Shown: positions 8,289-13,261 of the stretch, one piece after another
How the letters are laid out: every line of letters begins with the position of its first letter
Numbering within the stretch: position 1 is the first letter of the stretch
Assembly: GCA_001898625.1 (NCBI GenBank)
Contig: MKUP01000011.1
Coordinates: forward strand, 62,001 to 126,000
DNA: 64,000 nucleotides
Origin: Burkholderiales bacterium 67-32
Lineage (GTDB): Bacteria; Pseudomonadota; Gammaproteobacteria; Burkholderiales; Burkholderiaceae_B
Direction: 5' to 3'
Notes under the pieces: model-generated
What the model saw: the letters and a program-made list of their open reading frames with translations, nothing else
Told to the model about the DNA's origin: nothing
The model's database searches: none
Position numbers and translations under genes: made by a program

Positions 8289-8353
8289 CTTTCCGAAGAC
8301 AGCGGCTCCTCTCAACCAACGAGCACTCCGGGAACGAGCGCTTTCGGAAAGGA
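8289..8353 (+). promoter_or_regulatory. Possible RBS-sequestering stem in the sigma-factor mRNA leader
   Basis: CTTTCCGAA (8289-8297) is perfectly complementary to TTCGGAAAG (8343-8351). The right arm overlaps the Shine-Dalgarno GGAAAGGA just before the ATG at 8361. Pairing would close a 45-nt loop and hide the ribosome site. Seen by eye only; no folding energy computed. Confidence 0.35.
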
Positions 8354-8360
8354 TATCTGG

Positions 8361-8978
8361 ATGGAATCGCATACAGAGCAAGGCCAAGCAGGAAACGTCG
8401 CCGCCCCCGTGGCGCCAGCGGCGGAAACGATAGACATCGCCGCGCTGTACACCAAGCACCGTATCCACCTTCTGCGCTTTGTGCAGCGCTATGTCGGCAG
8501 CCATGAAGACGCGGAAGACGTGGTGCAGAACACCTTCATCGAAGCGGCCCGGTGCGCGCACCGGTTCTCGGGCCTGTCCAAGCCATCGACCTGGCTGTTC
8601 GGCATCGCGCTGAACCTTGCGCGCAATCAGGTACGCCGCAATGCCGCCGACCGCTACGAGATGGTGGACGAGAATTTCATGGAACAACTGGTCGATGCCA
8701 CGGCCGACCCTGCGATGCTGTACGAGCTGCGCCAGATCGCGCAAAAGGTAGAGGAGATGCTGAGCGAACTGCCGCCGCAGATCCGTTCGACGTTCGAGGC
8801 GGTGCTCGACGGAGACGCCACCTACGAAGAAGCGGCGCGAGACTTGCAGATCCCCGTGGGCACGGTACGTTCGCGCGTCTCGCGGGTCCGGGCGGCGGTA
8901 CGCAATGAATATGGCAGCGCGGCGCCTACTTGCCCGCGAGTTCTTTCAGGCAATCCTGCGCCAGCCCGGCAGTGTTGA
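8361..8978 (+). CDS. ECF-family RNA polymerase sigma factor, HrpL/BtrS type
   Basis: 205-aa sigma-70 family factor with only regions 2 and 4. Region 2 spans about residues 28-95 (LYTKHRIHLLRFVQRYVGSH then EDAEDVVQNTFIEA). Region 4 spans about 125-183, with the HTH YEEAARDLQIPVGTVRSRVS. Its position inside the island, with HrpL-type promoters ahead of the flanking operons, makes it the likely transcriptional activator of the T3SS, as HrpL is in Pseudomonas and BtrS in Bordetella. No anti-sigma gene is adjacent. A Shine-Dalgarno GGAAAGGA precedes the ATG. The last 53 nt overlap the convergent chaperone gene, and the C-terminal 20 residues look like read-through tail. Confidence 0.9.
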   Translation: MESHTEQGQAGNVAAPVAPAAETIDIAALYTKHRIHLLRFVQRYVGSHEDAEDVVQNTFIEAARCAHRFSGLSKPSTWLFGIALNLARNQVRRNAADRYEMVDENFMEQLVDATADPAMLYELRQIAQKVEEMLSELPPQIRSTFEAVLDGDATYEEAARDLQIPVGTVRSRVSRVRAAVRNEYGSAAPTCPRVLSGNPAPARQC

Positions 8979-9417
8979 GGAGCTCATCCATGACGCTGCG
9001 TTCATCGGTCAGCGAATGCAGCGGTATCTTGCGCACTACGACGTAGCGGCCATGGTCGGCATGCCACAACAGCTCGAAATCTGCATGCCGACGCCCGGCC
9101 AACGCCGAGAGCGGCAGGCCGCCATCGCAGGGAGGCAACATGCCTGTCACGCACAGGTACAAGTCGAGCCCGGCCGGCTCCACCGAGGCACGGGTCAGAA
9201 TGTCGCCGATCAGCAATTCCAGGACCGGACGGGCTCCCACAGGTTCGCCGGACAACCGCGCCAGATCGGCCAGCAAGTTCTTGACCTCGTAACCGCCGAT
9301 GTGGTCGGGCCGGTCTTCTTCCAAAATCGCTTCCTCGTTGAAAAGAGACCTCGACAAGCCGTTCTGGCGCAACCACATCACGGCCGGCAGACCGCTGCGG
9401 GCAGCGACGTCAGTCAT
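8926..9417 (-). CDS. CesT/SycE-type T3SS effector chaperone (probable)
   Basis: 163-aa acidic protein, pI probably low. The pattern of a helix (LLADLARLSGEPVG), beta strands (LDLYLCVTGMLPP; FELLWHADHGRYVVVRKIPL) and a terminal helix (SVMDELLNTAGLAQDCLKEL) fits class I T3SS chaperones. ATG at 9417, with GAGG 6 nt upstream; a longer in-frame reading to 9666 is Arg/Pro-rich shadow and was rejected. It ends inside the sigma-factor gene tail, convergently. It probably serves one of the secreted proteins encoded upstream in the same unit; which one is not determinable. Confidence 0.65.
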   Translation of the reverse strand: MTDVAARSGLPAVMWLRQNGLSRSLFNEEAILEEDRPDHIGGYEVKNLLADLARLSGEPVGARPVLELLIGDILTRASVEPAGLDLYLCVTGMLPPCDGGLPLSALAGRRHADFELLWHADHGRYVVVRKIPLHSLTDERSVMDELLNTAGLAQDCLKELAGK

Positions 9418-9526
9418 TCTAACCTCGACGCGAAAACGTGGATGTAGCGTCCGAGCCGGCCCGGGCAGGCAACGCGGCGGGCGCCGCGTGAACCGTTCAG
9501 ACATGCGAAGAAGCAACCGCCTCCCG

Positions 9527-9661
9527 CTACTTGCGGGACAAATGCGGACTGCGATGCCACCGGGTATCTTCAGCGTGCTCCGCCACACCACGTAGGCGGC
9601 CATCGGCGAGCACCTGGGGCCGGCGAAATGCCGGATCAAGAAAATCGTACTCGCTGTGCAT
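9527..9661 (-). CDS. Small T3SS-island protein (44 aa), unknown
   Basis: Reads MHSEYDFLDPAFRRPQVLAD and ends HLSRK. The ATG at 9661 has GAGGTG 6 nt upstream, and that sequence contains the stop of the preceding gene, so the pair is translationally coupled. Codon third positions are GC-rich like real genes here. No family recognised. It is too short for many gene finders. Confidence 0.5.
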   Translation of the reverse strand: MHSEYDFLDPAFRRPQVLADGRLRGVAEHAEDTRWHRSPHLSRK

Positions 9662-9666
9662 GTCAT

Positions 9667-10239
9667 TCACCTCGAAAGGATACGGGCGGGGGAACCCGCG
9701 GCCAACGGGCCGAACAGCCACGCACAGACCCGCGCGCGGCCGGCGACGGCCATCGCGCGGCGCATGGCCGCATCCATATTGCCAACGCTCGTGTCCAAAT
9801 TGGGTGGCGCTGATCGGGCGGCCGCCTGCGGCACCATCGGCTGCGCGATGCGCAGGCGGTGCGCGATCTCGGGCCGCACGGAGACACCGTGCAGGTCATG
9901 CCTGGGAATCGGACCTTCCCGACGATCGCCAGCCTGCATGCGTGCCCAATCGGGCAGCTCCGCCTCGTCGCCTTTGTCCGCGCGCGCCAGATGGCGCCGG
10001 CTGCCGCCACGGCGGCTACCGCCCCCGGCATCGGTCCGGACCCCGGTCATGAGAAAGGCCGGACGCCGGACCGGATGCGGCAGCGCCTGCGACAAAGGAC
10101 CCGCGGGGTGGTACCGGAGGCCTGCGCTCGCAGCCTGAGCCTTATCGGCATCGAGCTGGTCGTGCAACGCCACATGAGCATCGATGGCATCCACAAGTCC
10201 CACGGCGCGTGATCCGGGCGAAACACTTCGAACAAGCAT
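9667..10239 (-). CDS. T3SS-island protein of unknown function (190 aa), possible secreted substrate
   Basis: Not recognised. N-terminus MLVRSVSPGSRAVGLVDAID, followed by a helix (AHVALHDQLDADKAQAASAG). A Gly/Arg-rich low-complexity middle (about residues 65-95) and an Arg/Ala-rich C-terminal helix region ending ARILSR complete it. No signal peptide or membrane segment. ATG at 10239 with GAGGAG upstream. It lies between the tandem-repeat protein and the 44-aa ORF in one unit with a CesT-like chaperone gene, so an effector or early substrate is plausible; inference only. Confidence 0.6.
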   Translation of the reverse strand: MLVRSVSPGSRAVGLVDAIDAHVALHDQLDADKAQAASAGLRYHPAGPLSQALPHPVRRPAFLMTGVRTDAGGGSRRGGSRRHLARADKGDEAELPDWARMQAGDRREGPIPRHDLHGVSVRPEIAHRLRIAQPMVPQAAARSAPPNLDTSVGNMDAAMRRAMAVAGRARVCAWLFGPLAAGSPARILSR

Positions 10240-10295
10240 CAGAGGGCTCCTCGACTGACCGGCCGCGGGCTTTGCAGCCCACGACCGGAAGTACG

Positions 10296-11405
10296 TCAAA
10301 CGTCGATCAATCCATCCCGACGGGCGTTGGCCGCGTCGTTGCGTCCCAGCTTGCCATCGTTCTCGCCCGTGGAGGCGGCCTCGACCGAGTCGAACAGTGC
10401 CCCGTCGTCGGCCATGTAGACCCTGGCAGCCACCCGTACGTCGCTCGGAACCCCCCCCGCGCCTCTCAAGGTCCCCTTCGTCGCGATCTCCTCCATCTCG
10501 TCGCGGCTGATCAGGCCGACCCCGGGCAGTTTCTGGAATTGTTCGATGGTGTCGACCGCCTGTCCATTGGTCATGCCCACCAGGCCCTTCTCTCTTGCGC
10601 GCCGAGCGTCCTCGGCGCTCAGCGCATTGTCGTTCTTGCCATTGTTGGCGGATTCGATCTTGTCGTACAGACTGCCGCCGTTCGCCGTGTAGACTTTCGC
10701 GGCTTCCTGCACTGCGGCCGGTACTCGTTCACCCTTGAGCGTGCCTTTTTCGGCCATTTCCTTCATGTCCTCAAAGGAAAGATTGCCGGTGTCATTGGCC
10801 CGCTGGAACTTTTCGATGGTTCCGACCGCTTCGTCCTCGCTCATCGTGCTCGCCTGGCTCGGGTAGTCCGACCCTACCTTGTTGAACACCGCGCCGTCGT
10901 TGGCGGTGTAGATGCTGGCCGCCAGGCGTACGTCGTACTGTTCGTCCGCCGTTCCGGGAAGCGGCTTGCCGTTCAGCGTACCTTTCTCGGCGATCTCGGT
11001 CATCTGGGCCTGGGAAAGCGGGCCCATGTTGTACTTCTTCAGGAAATCTTCGATGGTCTTGACCGCGAACTGCTCCTCGGAGTTCGGCGGGACGAGATTG
11101 CCGGCGCATGCGTTCAGATAGCAGCCCTGCCCCACGCCGAAGAAGGTCGAACCCTGCTGCGGACTGTTTCCATTCAGGCCCGGATACCCGCCGGCCAGTT
11201 CAGGCGGCATGCTGATTACGATCACCACCGGCCCATTGCCGTTTCCGGCGAAATCGCCGCTGCGGTTATTGATGCCGTGGCTGTCGATGTCACAAGCGTC
11301 CAGCCCGGGGGGACGGTGGCCGCCGCAGTTGCCCGGGCTGCCGTATGGCTCGCCGCCGTGGTAATCGCCGTGGTTGAGGGCAGGGGTGATGGTTATGGAT
11401 GACAT
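10296..11405 (-). CDS. Tandem-repeat T3SS protein, HrpF/NolX-like candidate translocon or effector (369 aa)
   Basis: The N-terminal 110 residues are Gly/Asn/Pro-rich (SSITITPALNHGDYHGGEPY). Then come three copies of an 80-90-residue repeat starting at about residues 117, 196 and 286. Each has TIE-F, a Met-containing helix, EIAEKGTL or a close variant (AEKGTLKG, ATKGTLRG), an AA-x-x-Y-x-A segment and then DGALF- or GGSLY-like text. Repeats 2 and 3 end with EF-hand-like loops (NNGKNDNALSAED; TGENDGKLGRND). HrpF/NolX/HrpK-type translocon proteins have similar imperfect repeats, so I tentatively place it there. GAGGAA precedes the ATG at 11405. No membrane helix is obvious, which argues against a classical pore former. 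Confidence 0.6.
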   Translation of the reverse strand: MSSITITPALNHGDYHGGEPYGSPGNCGGHRPPGLDACDIDSHGINNRSGDFAGNGNGPVVIVISMPPELAGGYPGLNGNSPQQGSTFFGVGQGCYLNACAGNLVPPNSEEQFAVKTIEDFLKKYNMGPLSQAQMTEIAEKGTLNGKPLPGTADEQYDVRLAASIYTANDGAVFNKVGSDYPSQASTMSEDEAVGTIEKFQRANDTGNLSFEDMKEMAEKGTLKGERVPAAVQEAAKVYTANGGSLYDKIESANNGKNDNALSAEDARRAREKGLVGMTNGQAVDTIEQFQKLPGVGLISRDEMEEIATKGTLRGAGGVPSDVRVAARVYMADDGALFDSVEAASTGENDGKLGRNDAANARRDGLIDV

Positions 11406-11484
11406 GAGGATTCCTCGAATGGAAGCGGTGCGGAGATTGAAATCGTGCGATCCTGGCGACAAGCGGATCGTGATGGGGATGGCA

Positions 11485-11649
11485 TTACATGCTGGCCTGG
11501 GCGTTTTCCTCCGCCTTCTTGATTAGCTTGGCGAATATCGTGACGTTATCCACATTGGCCCTGGCTTTGTCGGCCTCTCTTATCAAAGAGACCGATTCGT
11601 TGACTCCCCGCCGCAGTCCGGTACTGAGCGAACTTCCCATTGCCGACAT
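11485..11649 (-). CDS. Very small T3SS-island protein A (54 aa)
   Basis: Starts MSAMGSSLSTGLRRGVNESV and ends in an amphipathic helix (DNVTIFAKLIKKAEENAQAS). Size and helix content are like needle, pilin or inner-rod subunits, but none of their signatures is visible. AAGGGG lies about 6 nt before the ATG at 11649. It resembles the next two small proteins in layout: a Gly/Ser/Thr-rich start and a C-terminal lysine-rich helix. These three may form a family of secreted structural subunits. Confidence 0.6.
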   Translation of the reverse strand: MSAMGSSLSTGLRRGVNESVSLIREADKARANVDNVTIFAKLIKKAEENAQASM

Positions 11650-11749
11650 CCCTAGCCCCTTGCGCTGTAATAGAACGATGTTTGAAGCATCTCCCCCGAA
11701 GACGCGGGAATGGCCCGTCAAGGCCGGGTGAAACCCCGTTCGATGCAAC

Positions 11750-11962
11750 TCACTGCTGATCGTTGACGTTCTTGGCCATGGTGGCGAATATTTTCAACTT
11801 GGCCAGCGACGTCGCCTGCTGCGAGGCCCACACCTGGAACTCGACCGCATGCTGGGCACCGGCCTGGACAGCCATCGTGGTCGAGTTCAGTACCCCATCG
11901 CGCTGATAGGGATTGCTCGCGCTGCGCATGGAACTGCTCCATGCATCCTGAAACGTAGACAT
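11750..11962 (-). CDS. Very small T3SS-island protein B (70 aa), candidate needle/rod-type subunit
   Basis: MSTFQDAWSSSMRSASNPYQ start, then an alanine-rich helix (TTMAVQAGAQHAVEFQVWAS) and a C-terminal helix SLAKLKIFATMAKNVNDQQ. A strong Shine-Dalgarno (GGGGAG) sits 5 nt before the ATG at 11962. The length (70 aa) matches needle subunits, but the YscF/PrgI consensus is not seen. Its C-terminal helix parallels protein A (KLKIFATMAK against NVTIFAKLIK). Confidence 0.6.
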   Translation of the reverse strand: MSTFQDAWSSSMRSASNPYQRDGVLNSTTMAVQAGAQHAVEFQVWASQQATSLAKLKIFATMAKNVNDQQ

Positions 11963-12020
11963 TGTGCTCCCCTGAAAAATGAGGGCGCCGTGACGGCCGC
12001 CCTCGTCACCTCACTGTGGT

Positions 12021-12182
12021 TCAGCCACCGAGAATGTTGTTCGTGACAGTATCTCGACCAAGCTTGAGCAATTGGACTTTCGCCTTTTCGTTGTCCATAG
12101 CCGTCCTGGCCAAGTTACCAGCCTCGATATCCGCTATACCACCCGCAGTCCCTAGTCCCAACCCTGGAGTCAGTGATGCCAT
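12021..12182 (-). CDS. Very small T3SS-island protein C (53 aa)
   Basis: MASLTPGLGLGTAGGIADIE followed by a helical C-terminus (NEKAKVQLLKLGRDTVTNNI). AAGGAG precedes the ATG at 12182. First gene of the minus-strand unit 12182-8926, with an HrpL-type promoter about 75 nt upstream. It probably belongs to the same small-protein group as the two genes downstream. Family not recognised. Confidence 0.6.
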   Translation of the reverse strand: MASLTPGLGLGTAGGIADIEAGNLARTAMDNEKAKVQLLKLGRDTVTNNILGG

Positions 12183-12257
12183 GATTACTCCTTGCGTAAC
12201 CCAATGCAGTTGATAAACAAGCATCTGTCGATGCAACCGTCAGCGACCGGTCCCTCG

Positions 12258-12286
12258 TAGGTAACAGACATGCCCCCGCCGGTTCC
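12258..12286 (-). promoter_or_regulatory. HrpL/BtrS-type ECF promoter of the small-protein/repeat-protein unit
   Basis: Minus strand GGAACC (12286-12281), 16-nt spacer, TTACCTA (12264-12258), 76 nt before the ATG at 12182. It is divergent from the promoter at 12310 and only 24 nt away from it. The -10 shares TTACCNA with the sctW promoter. Confidence 0.65.
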
Positions 12287-12309
12287 GCCCGGATCCACAA
12301 AATTCTGCG

Positions 12310-12338
12310 GGAACCGGCAACGCGGACGACCCCACCCA
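12310..12338 (+). promoter_or_regulatory. Consensus hrp box (HrpL-type promoter) of the harpin-like gene
   Basis: GGAACC (12310-12315), a 16-nt spacer and CCACCCA (12332-12338). This is a perfect match to the hrp-box consensus GGAACC-N15/16-CCACNNA, ending 66 nt before the ATG at 12405. Confidence 0.8.
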
Positions 12339-12404
12339 TGCGCGTAGAACCCGTTGCACGACAGGTTCTATCCATCCCTGTTTTCACTCTTGAAAGGAAT
12401 CAGC

Positions 12405-12836
12405 ATGAACGTCCATGGCGTTTCTGGCGCGGGCGGCGCCTACAACATTCCGTCTGCCGGCCAAATGCAGGACTACGGCGACAAGGTCGGGAAAATGGAG
12501 ACGCGCGATCTGGTCAAGGAACTGGGCAAGAACCTCGAGCCTTGGCAGCGCGATATGGCGGAAAAGGAATTGATCAACCGAAGCAAAGGAGGAGATCAGA
12601 CACAGGGCGCCGGCGGCGCTCAGGGCGCGGGCGGTGCGGGAGATGCCGGCGGTGGCGACGACGAACTCAAGAAACTGCTGAAGAAATTGATGGACGGCAC
12701 CATCTCCGCGGAAGAGATGCGCAAGCTGGCCGGCATGATGGGCGTCAAGGTCGAAGACCTGGAAGCGGTCAAGGGCAAAGGCAAGAATGGTGGCGGCGAC
12801 GGCGGCGACCAGAACGTGGACATCCAGGGCGGCTGA
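12405..12836 (+). CDS. Harpin-like T3SS secreted protein (143 aa)
   Basis: Shows all classical harpin hallmarks: small, Gly-rich (a GGDQTQGAGGAQGAGGAGDA stretch at about residues 62-81), Gln-containing and with no cysteine at all. Two short amphipathic helices stand out (METRDLVKELGKNLEPWQRD; DELKKLLKKLMDGTISAEEM). Harpins (HrpZ, Hpa1, PopA) are heat-stable secreted helpers of translocation acting at membranes or walls of the host. ATG at 12405, with AAAGGA 7 nt before it. A consensus hrp box lies 66 nt upstream. Alternative: a needle-cap or translocon accessory protein of other ancestry. Confidence 0.7.
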   Translation: MNVHGVSGAGGAYNIPSAGQMQDYGDKVGKMETRDLVKELGKNLEPWQRDMAEKELINRSKGGDQTQGAGGAQGAGGAGDAGGGDDELKKLLKKLMDGTISAEEMRKLAGMMGVKVEDLEAVKGKGKNGGGDGGDQNVDIQGG

Positions 12837-12846
12837 TAGCAAGACG

Positions 12847-12867
12847 GCCCGCCATGTGGCGGGCCGA
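12847..12867 (+). terminator. Hairpin after the harpin-like gene
   Basis: GGCCCGCC-ATGT-GGCGGGCC, an 8-bp GC-rich stem about 10 nt past the stop. It is followed by ATCCTTGTTG, without a proper T run, so it may be an attenuator or mRNA-stabilising hairpin rather than a full terminator. Confidence 0.4.
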
Positions 12868-12925
12868 TCCTTGTTGAAACAGGAGATTTTCCGCGCATGG
12901 AACCGAATGCCCGGAACGAACATTC

Positions 12926-13102
12926 ATGATCACGGCATCCGCGGCAACGATCGTACTGTCGCCGGGCGGCGTCCCGCGGCGGAATTCCCCCGTTGCGCCG
13001 CGTCCGACGACCGCGCTTCCCGCCGAACAGCCCAGTTCACTGGCGCTCCGCCCGGCGACGGGCCGGGCGTTGCAGCGGTGCCTGGTCAGGCGACCGACCT
13101 AA
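12926..13102 (+). CDS. Possible small ORF downstream of the harpin-like gene (58 aa)
   Basis: Starts MITASAATIVLSPGGVPRRN and ends CLVRRPT. Its ATG overlaps the stop of a 10-codon ORF (12897-12929) that has AGGAG about 10 nt upstream, which could allow coupled translation. Third codon positions are mostly G or C. The ORF stops just before a strong terminator-like hairpin at 13111, consistent with the end of a transcript. No family recognised; it may be non-coding. Confidence 0.3.
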   Translation: MITASAATIVLSPGGVPRRNSPVAPRPTTALPAEQPSSLALRPATGRALQRCLVRRPT

Positions 13103-13110
13103 ATGGCGCG

Positions 13111-13146
13111 GCTGGCCGCGGCGGAACATTGCCGCGGCCGGCTTTT
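13111..13146 (+). terminator. Intrinsic terminator closing the harpin transcript
   Basis: GGCCGCGGC (13114-13122), an 8-nt loop and GCCGCGGCC (13131-13139), extendable through one wobble pair, then GGCTTTTCG. It separates the T3SS island from the convergent nucleotidase gene. Confidence 0.6.
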
Positions 13147-13261
13147 CGTCTCCGGCTTCGCGCCGATACGTACCGAGAGACCGGCCCCTTGCTTTGCAAG
13201 GCTCGGGGGACAAGACGGCCGGACCATTTCAAGCAGCGCGCCCCGCCATCGGCCGGCGCGC

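Noticed and set aside
10448-10453. GGAACC inside the repeat-protein gene (plus strand)
   Set aside because: No -10 element at 15-16 nt and no plus-strand gene downstream.
12899-12927. GGAACC-N16-CATTCATGA as a further HrpL-type promoter
   Set aside because: The -10 part does not match CCAC/TTAC-NN-A and no convincing gene starts at a suitable distance; kept only as a remark under the small ORF.
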